Positions 33,401 to 44,783 of a DNA stretch of 64,000 bases are shown here, one piece after another. Below the pieces are notes generated by a model, which did no database searches, was not told the origin of the DNA, and was given only the letters and a program-made list of their open reading frames with translations. The DNA lies in contig OX485803.1 in NCBI GenBank assembly GCA_950295325.1, positions 2,790,001 to 2,854,000 on the forward strand, written 5' to 3'. The translations under genes were made by a program, and so were the position numbers. Position 1 is the first letter of the stretch. Each line of letters begins with the position of its first letter. This DNA is from Polytrichum commune (taxonomy: Eukaryota > Streptophyta > Polytrichopsida > Polytrichales > Polytrichaceae).

Positions 33401-36095
33401 AATGTCTCAATGTGCATGTTCCAATGTGGTCCAATGCAATTTTCCCAGAAAATACAGAGAATTATGGATTTGAGACAGGTGTAAAAGAGTGCATTAATGA
33501 CCCAAAACTCCATTTTTTTCTTCATCATTCTGCAGTTCCTTGTTATCTTGAGCTCGAATTGATACCTATTGTATCGGAAATATCAGAAGGGCTTGAGACC
33601 CTAGATTTGTACCCTGTGGGTGTTGTTTGTGACTACAATGTCTATGTGCATGTTCCAATGGGGTCCAGTGCAATTTTTCCAGCCAACACAGAGCATTATG
33701 GGTTGAAGCAGGTGTAAAAGGGTGCATAGACTACTCAAAACATCATTCATTTGTTATTCGGACGTTGTATGTTTCTTCATGTTAACGCATTCAACCGTGT
33801 TTACCAGGTGGAGGAGCACATGAAGATTCTTCTGGAAGAAGGTCCATGCCTCGGCTCTGCATTCATGTCAGCCCACGAGTCTCGACTTTTCACCTACGTT
33901 TCAGACACGCAAGAGCGTCTTCTGAGGATGCTCAACACGAACAGAATGGACTATTCGATCATCTTCACTGCTGGCTTCCAAGAAAGCTTTCAGGTGGTAG
34001 CTGAAGCTTACCCATTTCAAAGAGGCAGCCCTCTTCTTGTCTGTCAAGATAACCATGCAGCTGTGCGCCAGGTGAGAAACGAATTGAAACCAACGCCCTT
34101 GTACCTCTCGGTCCTGAATTGATGTCAGTCTTGTACCAGTGATTTCGGGAAGGCTTTTTTTGAAAGAGCTTATCTGAATGCTCACAAGTGGGAGCGGAGT
34201 AGGATAGAATGTGCATTCTTGAGTTATGAAGTTATGCATCTCATCAGAGAGGTGCTTTCTTGGCTAACAGAAGCTTTGAGACATGACTTCTAAACATTCC
34301 TATGTGCGTTTAAATGTCTTGTACAAACTCCTTTCAAGCTCCAGTTTAAGTTTGTGGAATTCGAGCTTAAACACCATGAGCTCCTACTTTCTCAAACCTG
34401 AACTGATGAATGTGCACAGTTATGAGTAGATACTTCTGTTTCTCCCAGCTCTGGTGCTCCATTTTCCTCAAACTTTCTTGGACTTTAGATGCAGACAGGA
34501 ATTTTGAAGGGTGGGCATACAATGTGCATTCTTAAGTTATGAGGTTATGCATGTGAAGCTCTGCGAAGTGTCTATTTCATCAGCAAGGTGCTTTCTTAAA
34601 TAGAACAGAAGCCTGAGAACAACTTCCGAATTTCCCTATATCTACAAATCCCCTACAAGCTCCAGTCCAAATTTGTGGGAATTGAGCTTTGAAACCAGAA
34701 GCTGCTACTTTTCTCAAACCCGAATTGATGAGGGTACACAGAGATGAGTAGATGCATCTGTTGTGCCTACTCTGGTGTTCCATTTTCTTAAGACTCTCGG
34801 ATCTCATATGCAGACGGAGTATTTGGAAGAGTGGGCATATAATATGCATTGATGAGTTAAAAAGTTATGCATGTGAAGTTCTGGAAAGTATACATCTCAT
34901 CAGTAAGGTGCTGCCTTAACTAGAACAGAAACTTGAAAACAATTTGCAAACATTATTACTACTTTCTTTAATCCAAACTGATGAGGATAGACAGACATTC
35001 CGAGATCTGGTGTTCCACTTTCTTCAGACTTCTTTGGATTCTAGATGCAAACGAGAATTTGGAAGATTAGGCACTTAGTTCGGAACCCGTATCCTTGTGC
35101 AGGTGATAATCTGTGCAGACAGAGCTGGAGGGAAGCCAGCACTTGCACCAGTTGCAGACAGGGATCTCACATTCCACAGCCACGAGCTTCGAAGACTCCT
35201 GAAGAGGCAGGCAGGTCGGCACATAAGCAACGGAGGCCTCTTCATCTACCCAGCACAATCAAATCTCACTGGAATTCGTCACTCGCTGAACTGGGTAGCC
35301 GAGGCACAACAGAACGGATGGCATGTATGTGTGGATGCCACCACTCTCCTCCCAACTGGATCCATAGACCTCAAGCTCCTTCAGCCCGACTTTCTTGTTG
35401 GCTCATTCCATCACATGGTAGGGTACCCATCTGGGATGGGGTTTCTCTTGGTGAAGAGAGATTCATTTTGTGTGCAAGCTTTGAGCTCAGGGAAGGTGGA
35501 GCTTGTACGGAACCAACCGGCGGATCAAGGAGAAGATTGTCACCTTATGTGTCCGACTGACAACAGCATGAATCTGCTCCAATTTGCTGCTTTAGGGTTG
35601 GGTTTACGGCAGCTAGAAACGATTGGATTGGTTGCTATCCAGAAACGAGTGAACACATTGTCGAAGTGGCTTCTACAGCGGTTACGCACTTTGCGACATA
35701 AGGATGAGGAAGCGGCTTACCTCATCCGTGTGTATGGATCACACGCAACTCAAAATAGAGGAAGCATCGTTTCATTCAACGTGATAGACTCCACAGGCAC
35801 CGTGCTCCCGCCTGACATCGTTCGGAAGCTGGCGTTGCGATGCAACATCACTTTGTCGGTGGGGAATTTCAATAATCCGGGGCTGGCGAATGCCTTGGGC
35901 ATGCCGAATGAGAGGTCACACGATGTTGGCGTCGTTATGGGGAACTGGGGTTTCATGGCAGTTCGAGCTTCCCTCGGTCCTGTGTCCAATTTCTCCGATG
36001 TTTACAGGCTGGTGCACTTCTTGTCAAGGTTCAGGGATGAAGAATACCTGTCCACGGCAGCCATGGAATTCATTGAGGAGAGAAACCAAAAATGA
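30486..36095 (+). CDS. Molybdenum-cofactor-sulfurase-like PLP-fold protein (four coding exons, about 700 aa)
   Basis: Proposed exons: 30486-30548, 31604-32386, 33808-34071 and 35103-36095, all phase 0 with GT...AG introns, giving 21+261+88+330 residues. Exon 1 (MFSKFSKF...) is inferred from an ATG and a donor in phase; the other three are strongly supported. Residues about 22-250 are low-complexity and end in an acidic stretch (EEEEIDIG, EEDFLDEFDDYFD). From about 255 the aminotransferase class V fold begins: YPKLDEQRLVYLDYASFALYS, FTAGFQESFQ, LFIYPAQSNLTG, WHVCVDATT (Asp448) and GSFHHMVGYPSGMGFLLVKRD. The position of the PLP lysine (SFYK in MOCS/ABA3-type enzymes) is His474, so sulfurase activity is doubtful. 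It resembles the plant family of MoCo-sulfurase-like 'PLP-dependent transferases' (At2g23520 and At5g51920 type). No MOSC domain follows. Confidence 0.8.
30549..31240 (+). repeat. Tandem duplication within intron 1
   Basis: 30560-31004 and 31010-31240 share tcttg.tgaatc..., cttaagagtgct, ttgaaccatgcggagggtt, gaaagccgtccaca and taattgtggag.gg. The period is about 455 bp. It lies in the proposed first intron (30549-31603). Confidence 0.6.
32425..33750 (+). repeat. Tandem duplication within intron 2
   Basis: Both units contain cttgagctcgaattgatacct, then gtgcatgttccaatg.ggtcca.tgcaattttccc and caggtgtaaaag.gtgcat. Unit 1 (32436-32484 plus 33361-33525) is split by the hAT element at 32493-33352; unit 2 (33536-33735) is not. 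Confidence 0.75.
32493..33352. mobile_element. hAT-type non-autonomous transposon, 860 bp, in intron 2
   Basis: Ends are CAGTGTTGAACGGGTAT and its exact 17-bp reverse complement. The flanks are the perfect 8-bp direct repeat GTTGTAAC (32485-32492 and 33353-33360). CAG...CTG ends with an 8-bp duplication are hAT hallmarks. The interior is non-coding; 33240-33350 repeats parts of the end sequence (acccgt/acgggt words). The other unit of the intron duplication lacks it. It lies wholly in the intron, so the exons are not disturbed. Confidence 0.9.
34205..35085 (+). repeat. Three tandem units of about 315 bp in intron 3
   Basis: Each unit starts with gcatt.(t/a)gagtta....gttatgcat, at about 34211, 34524 and 34844. 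The shared order is catcag..aggtgct, agaacagaagc, aagctccagt, ctg(a)tga, tctggtg.tccattttc and atgcaga. The third unit has an internal loss of about 90 bp and ends just before the acceptor of the last exon. Confidence 0.8.
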
Positions 36096-36145
36096 TTTCA
36101 CTGAGAATTAACGATCAAATGATTAGCACTGTCTAATGCATAGTC

Positions 36146-36300
36146 ATGGGGAACTAGGGTTTCATGGCAGTCCAAATTTCTCCGATGTGTACAGGCTGGT
36201 GCGTTTCCTGTCAAGGTTCAGGGCTGCATAGTACCTGTCCACGGAAGCTATAGAAGTCATTGAGGAGAGAATCCAAAATTGAATTCACCGAGGATCCATG
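36146..36300 (+). pseudogene. Tandem copy of the gene's last coding segment
   Basis: Repeats 35935-36110 (ggggaact.gggtttcatggcag, ttctccgatgt.tacaggctggtgc, cattgaggagaga) with an internal loss of about 25 bp and an in-frame TAG in place of the GAA of RDEEY. It lies 50 bp after the stop codon, probably within the 3' untranslated region. It is a partial tandem duplication, not a functional exon. Confidence 0.8.
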
Positions 36301-38084
36301 AACAATCATCGCTGTTCAATGCAAGTCACAGCATTTGGGAGGGTGAGTGAATGAGCTCTCAAGCCAAAATCTGGGTCGGCAAGGCATGGAAATTCCGGAA
36401 AGCGGAAGTGGTGTTGCTCGAGCGGATCAAGTTATGTGGACACGCAATTTGAGCTAATTGATCAACTCAACTGTGTGATCACTCAAGCATCCTTTACATT
36501 CCTCTACACAAGCACTGACGGTAAATCTCCTACTACTGGAGGTGAGAATGTTAAGCCTTGGATTTTTTACACTTGGGGATTTCGTTTACAAGACTAGCTC
36601 CTCTCCAAGCAACCTATGATTTGACCGCAAGAATTCTCTCGCTAGTGAAGGATTCAATTCCGCAATCTAATTCACAGAAGATACAAAATTCGCATCAACT
36701 TGCAGGTTAGTAAGGAATATTTTGTAGTTTGATCAAGCTACAAAATGGCGCTTGCTTAGAGGTTTGTTAGCAAGAAGGTATGTATATTAAGTTTTACTTG
36801 TATTTTCACAAGTATTTCAACAATAGGATATAGTAGAAGGTGCATAAGATTTTTACTGTCTTCGGACCAGATTTTGATTCATACGTGATTATTGTACCAT
36901 AAATTCAAGAGTGCAGTATTTTATATACTCTCACAGCGTTCATCCACATTTAATGCCTTTGGCTTACCAGTGACAGATTTGCCTTTCCTCCCACGTAAGT
37001 ACTCATCACAAGTTGAAGCTGCTCTATGATTAAAAAAACAAAAAATGGCCTGCAGCGCTGGCAGGCCTCACAATTCGTTTCACTTATCACCTCCTGCTTT
37101 TTGCAAGCACCCCATCATTAATTTTTACATAAATTTTCACCTCATTCCCATTTTCCAATACAGACTATTTTACGGGATCTGCGGTTTCATCGTTCACACT
37201 GGTCTTGATTCTCTGAAAACTGCCTGTCATGAGTCGCTCGCTGAACTCCATGCTTTCTGGGTGGTTCCCAGGGTATGCTTAACTTAACCCAAGATTACAG
37301 ATGTTGGCCATCAGATGAGCTCAACCCACAGCAGATTGAATTTGCATTCCCACTGTTTCTTGACTGGATTTACAATACAACTGATTCGCAAATCACTACA
37401 ACTCAATGTTGGTGAAATCCATATCCTTTATTCAGCCATGTAGGTCGGATCCATGACCCTGGAAAATGTCAGTTATATTCTGTGGGGCCTGCGAACAAAG
37501 TAAGAATGTTACAAACACTTAACATGAAGTCTATGTACCAAGAAAGATTCGCAGCAGTCTAATAACGTAATTTGGGAGAGGATTGAGAGGCCCAGGGATT
37601 GATCATCTTACCTTGGGAAGATGATGGTGGGTCATCTGGCAATTGTGGAAGGTGCAATTCAAGTCAATTCAACTATGATCACAGATGTTCCACTGAAATA
37701 CGAGCTTTCTATGTTTCCACTGTTTCTTGACCAGATTTAAGATACAACTGATGAACACTAACTTAATGCTACAGAAATGACAAGATTAAGAACAATTTGG
37801 GAGAGTTTCCATGTAGGTTGTCGCCCACTAGATCCTAGATAATGGTGGGTCAGAGGTGTTTGCATGTAGTTAATCACAAGCCACCATCCAACCACATTTT
37901 GGCGGCCTGCTAGACTTCCATGTGCCCACTAAAGAATCTTTAATCTACAAGTGCTAGTGCTAGTCACAAAAAGATTAAGACCGCTTGAAGACTCAAGAGA
38001 ATCAATGTTGGTCTAGAACTTCATCCTTGGTAACCGGGAGGAGTAGGTTAGTAGGTGGGCCTAGATTTGAGAAGATGGGAGTAG
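36301..38084. other. Intergenic, with a family D fragment
   Basis: 37418-37510 is the first about 90 bp of repeat family D (ttcagccatgtaggtcggatccatgacc, gcgaacaaagtaagaatgtt). A short repeat of a gatttacaatacaact/gatttaagatacaactga segment occurs at 37367 and 37732. No gene is supported. Confidence 0.45.
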
Positions 38085-38450
38085 CTACACTAAATAAGAT
38101 ATTTAGTGTCATATGGCATTAATATCACTATGGTAGCTTTTTGGATGACACTTCTTATGAATAAGTTTACAAATAATTGTCATGGATGATGGATGCGTTC
38201 ATCCATTGGCCAAAAACCCTACGTTCTCTTGCCAGCAACTTGTGATGAAATATTGTCATGGACGATTGAAATTTGGATGAGAAATCACTTGATAAGTGAC
38301 AGTAATTGCAACACTGTAAATCTATAATCCCCCAGAAATTTACAAGGAGTGACAAACAATGTTGGGTTAACATTTGGTGTTGGTGACACGACGCCACGGT
38401 TTACAATCTGTATTGAGCAAGACGATTGGAATTGGTGACACGAAATGCCA
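38085..38450 (+). mobile_element. MITE family A copy
   Basis: Begins CTACACTAAATAAGATATTT. Internal landmarks are tgtcatatggcatta, atgaataagtttacaaataattg, attgtcatggacgattg and gacaaacaatgttgggtta. The right terminal repeat is worn (ggtgacacgaaatgc). Confidence 0.7.
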
Positions 38451-39034
38451 TGCTTAGTCTAGCTTAGCCATAAGCAGGGAGAAGATTGAGGACTCGAGGC
38501 CCGTCTTGAGACTAATTCAGTGAGATTTGCATTGGATTAGCGTGATGAGGTAGCTTACTTAACGTTCGTAAGATGTTGCGAACATAATTCGGGAGGAGGA
38601 ATGCGAGGTCCAGATTGAGCGGCTAGCCCGTGGGGTTGAATCTGGTGGGCCATCCATGTGTCGAATGGGGAAGGTGCAAATCATCAGTCCGCCAGTGCCG
38701 GAAATGGGATAATATCTGGCTTGCTGGAGACTGGAGATTGCTTTGTAGACCGGCGTGACCCCACGCCCTGCTTTGCAAGAGTTGCCAAGTGGCTGGTCGT
38801 CTTCATCGCCTGCCCACACCCAACGTAAGCTTGCCACCTTCGTCCCCTAAGCCCAGCCCCAGCAGCGGTGGATTTCGTCGCTGCGTGGTAAGAATCTGGT
38901 AGCATGTGGCTTGCCAAGGTCTGTAACACGCTGGTACATAACTTGGCCCTTCCTCCCTCTCGACCCAGCAAAGAACACCACCATCGAATTATTTTCACTA
39001 CTTCTTTCCTCTTTGGCCTCTTCCATCCACCAAC

Positions 39035-39300
39035 CGTATGCTGCAGCAAAAACCGTGAACGAGGAAGTTTGCAAGAGTGTGAAATTGGTAAGGTTGTATC
39101 ATATTTTCGAGGAATTTTTTTTCTTTCCGGAGATAGACCTTGCATTTCTTGTTCGAGCAAAGGAACAGCTACTCGAGTGCAGGAGCAGTGTTGCAGTATT
39201 TCTTCGGCCCTCAAACCATCCAGTGTTGCAGCGAAAACTGTGAACGAGGGAGTCTTGTGGGTGTGTGATTTGAGTGTGGGAGGAATTTCTCTAGATTTTC
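39035..39300 (+). repeat. Duplicated leader segment upstream of the 39399 gene
   Basis: tgcagcaaaaaccgtgaacgagg at about 39043 recurs as tgcagcgaaaactgtgaacgagg at about 39228, with further similarity downstream; the period is about 185 bp. Confidence 0.6.
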
Positions 39301-39398
39301 CGTTTTTGCAGTCACGGGGGAGTGGTCTTGCCATATTCGAAGTTGTGACTGCAGAGGGAAGTTTGTATTTCCAGGGACATATTTTGGGTTTTGAGAAG

Positions 39399-40046
39399 AT
39401 GGCACTTAAGTCGCAGTCCGCGGTTGCACAAGCAGTGAGCAGCTTGCTAGTCACAGACCCCAAGATTTCGGCTCCCGCCAGCAAGTCCCCCGGTGTGGTT
39501 CCTTTGTCTGTGAAGCCCAAGCTCCAGAGCTCCCAACTGCGGAGAACAAAGTCCCGGAAGCCTGTTAAGGTCAACTCAAAGGTAACCTCTGCCCTGCAAG
39601 TGGCACCATCCAATACTAATGCATCAGACGCAGCGGCCAAGATCGGAGAGGAGATTGCAACTTCGGCTGAAGGAATTTTGGGTGCAGTGCGGACATCCGT
39701 AGCTCAAGATGGATCTACCAGCAACATGCATGTCAAGAAATCCCCGGGCAAGGCAACCACGAAGACATCAAGGCGGAGGGCGTTAGCAATGTGCTTGGCC
39801 CTGGGCATGGTTGGTCCACGTGTGAGTAATGCATCGGCTGCGAGTAGCAATCCGGCAGCGTCACCAAATGCAACAGATCTTCGGAGAACTGTGTCTGCAA
39901 TTCCGTTGCGGAGGACTGCATCTTCATCTATGGCGTTTAGGATGCCTAGCCAGCTTGTAAGTCAAGTATCTCTGGCTACGTCTTTGAAGCAGACGAACCT
40001 ACTTGGGGAGAAGGAAGATATGCAGAAGCTTACTACTATTCAATAA
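39399..40046 (+). CDS. Unknown plant protein, 215 aa; paralogue of the gene at 46359-47033
   Basis: I do not recognise this family. The open frame extends upstream to 38904. I start at 39399 (GAGAAGATGGC, a good plant start context) because the upstream part is made of the duplicated leader and has no counterpart in the paralogue. The protein is Ser/Ala/Lys-rich, basic and probably largely disordered. A short helix-like stretch lies at 78-100 (DAAAKIGEEIATSAEGILGAV). The strongest block is SRRRALAMCLALG at 124-136, followed by a basic Ser-rich tail with LRRTASSSMAFRMPSQLVSQVS at 170-191. The N-terminus (MALKSQSAVAQAVSS) might be an organelle-targeting peptide, but this is not decisive. Two of its tail motifs recur in the 46 kb gene, which supports real coding. 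Confidence 0.6.
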   Translation: MALKSQSAVAQAVSSLLVTDPKISAPASKSPGVVPLSVKPKLQSSQLRRTKSRKPVKVNSKVTSALQVAPSNTNASDAAAKIGEEIATSAEGILGAVRTSVAQDGSTSNMHVKKSPGKATTKTSRRRALAMCLALGMVGPRVSNASAASSNPAASPNATDLRRTVSAIPLRRTASSSMAFRMPSQLVSQVSLATSLKQTNLLGEKEDMQKLTTIQ

Positions 40047-40055
40047 CAGGATTAT

Positions 40056-40490
40056 TTAGGTGTATTCAAGTCTGCGTTGATTGATAGAAAGTTGTAGGTT
40101 TCTTGCACTCAGGGTTTCAAGAATTGAACGATCTTGCAGTTCGATAGATTTGTTATTGCTCCGGGCGAGGCATTATCGCTTGCACAGTTTAGTTGGGTGA
40201 CTACATATCATTCTTGTATCATATCTCTCTTAGAGAATTTAAATTCAGATTCATATTTCTCTCAAGGGGTGGTATCTTTCTGGTCACATTGAATCTTGGG
40301 GCGATTACCATCCCATAACATCATTAACATTTAGATACATTGAATGTGGGTTGATTGATAGAAATTTGTTGGTTTCTTGCACTCAGTTTATCAAGAATTG
40401 AACTGTCTTGCAGTTAGTTAGATTTGTTTCCACTCCTGGCGAGCAAGGGATTGTTGGATTGAATGACTACATATCATCCTTGCATACTAC
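40056..40490 (+). repeat. Tandem duplication in the 3' flank of the 39399 gene
   Basis: gttgattgatagaaagttgtaggtttcttgcactcag (about 40076) recurs as gttgattgatagaaatttgttggtttcttgcactcag (about 40351). Both are followed by tcaagaattgaac, tcttgcagtt, tagatttgtt and gactacatatcat. The period is about 275 bp. It probably lies in the transcribed 3' region. Confidence 0.75.
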
Positions 40491-40544
40491 TACATGGTTT
40501 ATGGCATTTAGTCTCACTTACACTATTTGCAAAGGGCCGAAACT

Positions 40545-41012
40545 ACATGTCTAGAGGTCTCAAAAGTGTCATGCTTGCTAATTGCCAATATGACTCCATT
40601 CGTCAACATAAGTAACTTAAGTGAATTTTTTTCTACATTATGACATTTAGAGTAGCACATTGGGATATGTTAGATGACAGTCTTGCATTTGAATATGTAA
40701 AGGGAACATATTTTGGAACGAAGTAATGGCAAGTGTCATGTGTTTACATTTTAGTATGCAAGAGGAAGAAATTCTTGAGCATATTGATGGCAAGTGTCAT
40801 TTGTGTATACTTTAGTCAACTTGTAGACTCATGACACTATTGAACATGCTCATATCAAAGTATTAGTAAGTGCATTTGAACACCAAGTGTCATGAGGTGA
40901 CAATTATGATGAAGTTGTTAACAATCAATGTAACCTACCATATGCCTCAAAATAGGGTAAGTGACAGTATTACACATGTGACAATAAATACCATAAACGG
41001 TGCACTTCTCCA
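40545..41012 (+). repeat. Dispersed repeat family I, copy 2
   Basis: See 15460-15985; shared words include agtatgcaagaggaaga, gagcatattgatgg.aa.tgtca and accataaacggtgca. Confidence 0.5.
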
Positions 41013-41689
41013 TGAACTTGATTTCAGATACAGACTTCTTAAGCTAGCATCTCCATAATTTCACGCGAGTGACCACAATTCTCCTTCTTCAACAAAATGT
41101 TGAATGTGATGTGTCTCTGCTTCATCGTTGTCCTGCCAGACTAATTAACTCTTAGAGTTTGCAAATGAAACACACGTGATTGAACTGAGATGCTTCCATA
41201 TTTTACAGTGTGATGGAGTGTTTGCTGCCTTGGAATGAGGAAATTCTTTATGATGATACTGTAGAGGGCACTCTATTTCATCTTTCATGTAGTGTCCTCG
41301 TAAGATGCAAGTGAGTCTCAATCAATCTAGGAATGACATGCGGCCCAATTGAGTGATTCATTTATGTTTTTGTTGTAAGATTTTCTTCAAAATAGAGAGC
41401 CCTCTTTCGTAGTTGGTTATCTACCATAATCAAGATGTCATGTTTCTTTATCTGTATAAAAGAGTTTGGATTACCTCTTCAAGTTTTAATAACCACTCCA
41501 CACTCAATAATGAACATAATTGGGAGGACCTATGTATTTAGTGAAGACATCAACAAACTTGCACTTCCGATGACCATAAATAAAATAAGGGGAGGTCTGA
41601 TTTACAATCCGTTTTTTTGCTGATACTTCATAGTTGATTTGTTGATGCAACACAAGAAATTTCATTGTGTAAGTACACCCTAACCTCCG

Positions 41690-42035
41690 TAATGTCACCC
41701 TCAAATATGTCACTCCCTCTCTTATATCCCCAAACCCTAGGGAATGGATGTGCTTAGTTTAAATCTCCCTCCTCATCGTCACATTTTCCTCTCATATATC
41801 ATGAAGTTTCGTGTCAAAATAATCCACCAAAGAACTCAAACCATATGCTTGCACTCATCACATTATCATCATTCCAATTATTGTCGTTATTGCAATGTTG
41901 ACTTTGTGTTATTCCATGATGTCACATGCTTCACTAATTCTCTATTATCACGCATCCATGTAAACATTGCAGACCTCCTTCATATCACGTGCACTTTGGT
42001 TGCCACAGGCGTGATATCAGGGAGGTTGGACTCTA
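41690..42035 (+). repeat. Dispersed repeat family G, copy 1
   Basis: About 345 bp, closely matching 45595-45950: ctcttatatccc, aatccaccaaagaa, attattgtcgttattgcaa, tcacatgctt, attctctattatca and gtgcactttggttgccacagg. The match appears in frame in a short ORF in both copies only because both are copies of one repeat; no protein family is recognised. Confidence 0.7.
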
Positions 42036-42039
42036 CATG

Positions 42040-43180
42040 ATATTGGTAGAAGTTGGAGAACATGAAAAATGAACTGAATAATACCTAATGAACTGTAAGA
42101 TTTGACAAGTGATCGGTATTATGTTGAGGCAATGAAATTGTGTCTAGTTTAGGGGTGGGGTCAAAAGTAAATATATGCTCCATGTTAAGAGCATAATCAT
42201 GCAATTTTTTGACAGTTTATTGTTGTTTGAAGCATTGGATGTCAAGGCCTTAAGCCTCCCCACTCAAATGTCAAATAAGTGTCAAAACCGATAGATTTCT
42301 CAATGTCATCCCAAGGTAGAAATCCTTTGGAACTATGATGAAAGCCCAACTCTGTAAATGATATCACCAAGTGTAGTACGGAGAGAGGGAATTTCTCATA
42401 TACAAGCGGATTCTCATTTACTTCAACATAAAAGCCTTGAAATAGTATGCAACCCAGAGGTTTTTGTTTTTTGATTATCTGGTTGATTGGACACCGGAAA
42501 TTGCTTTAAAGACCCCGAATTAGTGTACTTGAGGTTCCTTGAGATAAATCAGCGACAAATTTATAGGGGGTTGAGTTATTATGTTGGATGGATGAGAGGT
42601 ACGCTCATATACAATAATTCACTCTATGTATATGCAAAACATTATGCCTATCTAACCCAAGCCAAGTACTGCAACTCCAAACTCTTGATATATCAACCAA
42701 TTGAGCGAAAGATTAGTAAGCAAGTGCATAAACTCCAAAAGCCTTCAAGACAATGATGATTCCAAACATTTTCATAGGTAAGTATAATATATTAAACACA
42801 AAAATGAACACAATAGAGGAATCCTTAATGCCTCTCAAAAACTCATCATGGTTTGGTGGGGAGTTTTGACCCACTTTCGGCATTTTATAATGTTTAAGGA
42901 GTTGTCAAGTGGTGTCAAAACCCCCACTTGTAACAAAATGAAGGGAAGCATTTGACTTTGGCCGATAGACATATGGCTTATATAAAAGTGAACTCATTAT
43001 CAAACTTTCGAGAGCGCCATTGTAGGTGCTTTCAAAAGTGTTTCCACGAAATTCACTTTTTCAATCCCCACTAAGCCATGAGCTTTTGAGAGACTTCAAA
43101 GGATAACCCTGATGCGCTTAAATTCAATCTCATTAATTTTGCAATAGCTGCAATGATTTCACTATTGTATTGTTGAATAA
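42040..43180. other. Intergenic, no gene seen
   Basis: AT-rich spacer without recognisable element or coding region. The 89-residue frame at 42487-42756 has no domain. Confidence 0.4.
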
Positions 43181-43184
43181 AATA

Positions 43185-43490
43185 GACATGCCTAAATCGA
43201 ACATAGTCATAATCTACACTTGTATTTGCATGGCATGTGGTATTTGTGAATCTAAAAAGAGACACCATAAAGACACGTATTTAAAAGACTAAATTGACTG
43301 AGTGCTCAAAATATGCTCACCATTCTAGGCTGCATAGCCAACATGATTTTGGGGGAGGGGGGACCTATATGACCACGAGAATGACCACGAGAATCTTCAC
43401 TTTGATAATGAACAAGATATTCATATGAGCTTTGAGAATCACGAAGCAAATGGTTACATGCACGATTTAGATTTGCTAATCATATTATCG
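43185..43490 (+). repeat. Dispersed repeat family J, copy 2
   Basis: Colinear with 22435-22790, including agacacgtatttaaaagac, accattctagg and atgagctttgagaatcac. Confidence 0.55.
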
Positions 43491-43797
43491 CACTAAATGC
43501 AATCTCCATAATGCAAATTTCTCACTTATATTGTGTGTTTCATATCCTACGAGATTCAATGGGTGTAGAGAGAGGAAAAAAAAGGGTATTTGAAAAATAC
43601 ATGTCTCTACCTCTACAAGCTCAAACTATGAAACTGCATGATGCAGAACCACACATTGATACAGGCTACAACTGCAAGTTCCTCAACATATGTAAAGGTC
43701 ATACTGTACTTGAAAGAATTCCATCTCATTAATGTTGAGGCACAAGAATCACAGGTGTCACTTTAAGGACAACCTCCTTATCTCAAATGGAACTGAG

Positions 43798-44200
43798 CCT
43801 ACATATCATATTCAGCCATGTGGATCGGTTCCATGACTTTGGAATATGTCATTTATATTTTGCGGGCCCCACAAACAAAGTAAGAATATTTGTTTACTAT
43901 TCATATAGTGGGGCTGACACTAGGATATTTGGGTGGAGTTATACTCCCGGCATTATACACACGATTCATTGTTCATCCCGGCTTTACTATAGGAAACATT
44001 GTTCATCCTGGTATTATTCATTGAAATGCTTGCACTGTTCACAATATTCATATTATTCAGGCTGTCACGATTCAAATTTGTACTTTCGTTGGTTTCTTCC
44101 TATTTTCTAAGTTTCTTCCCACAAAGGTAAGATAGTGGAGGCTCATGTTAGATGCTAAATATAAAACGAAGCACAACCATTCAACTGAATTATATTATGT
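43798..44200 (+). mobile_element. Repeat family D, copy 3
   Basis: Starts attcagccatgtggatcggttccatgac, followed by gtgg/cgggccccacaaacaaagtaagaatatt and repeated gttcatcccggc/tattattca words, ending near accattcaactgaatta. Opposite orientation to copies 1 and 2. Confidence 0.65.
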
Positions 44201-44254
44201 ATTTATTTATTTATTCAATCGAGTAAAGTTGATTATGAAGGAATGTTTTCATGA

Positions 44255-44705
44255 TATTATTCGACCATGTGGGTCGGTTTCATGACCTTGGAAAATGTCA
44301 ATTATATATTGTGGGCCCCTCGTACAAAGTAAGAATATTCATTTACTGTTCATACATTCAACTTGACATTTGGGTATTTGGTTGACTCCCAACATTATTC
44401 ACAGTAATCATTATTCATCCCGGCATTATTCACATGAAACATTGTTCATCCTGGTATTATTCACATGAAACATTGTTCATCCTGGTATTATTCACTAAAA
44501 TAACTATTCATAGCAACATTATCACTAGAAATACCGACCCAATTCACAATATTCATAACTATTCCTACTAGCATTATTCATTATTTGTATCGACGTCAAT
44601 TTCTTCCTATTTCTAAGTTTCTTCCCATGAAGGTAAGATAGTGGAGGCCCATGTCAGATGCCAAATAAACAATGGAACACGACCATTTAGCTGAGTAATG
44701 TTATG
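44255..44705 (+). mobile_element. Repeat family D, copy 4, with internal tandem expansion
   Basis: ttattcgaccatgtgggtcgg on the left and gaccatttagctgagtaatg on the right. Inside, cattgttcatcctggtattattcacatgaaa is repeated in tandem (44420-44510), so the copy is longer than its neighbour only 60 bp away. Confidence 0.7.
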
Positions 44706-44783
44706 TCGGGCCCACATGGTATCGATATCGTATTTCTTACTTTACAAGGTCACTGCATATTCTAGAAGATACACTAAAGATTG

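Noticed and set aside
35045-35560. 171-codon plus-strand frame
   Set aside because: It is an out-of-frame shadow of the last exon of the MoCo-sulfurase-like gene.
38904-39398. N-terminal extension of the 39399 gene by 165 codons
   Set aside because: This part consists of the duplicated leader segment and has no match in the paralogue; the internal ATG at 39399 has a better context.
38684-39640. Long open frame (318 codons) on the minus strand opposite the 39399 gene
   Set aside because: It overlaps the plus-strand gene antisense, has no recognisable domain, and the plus frame is the one supported by the paralogue at 46.4-47.0 kb.
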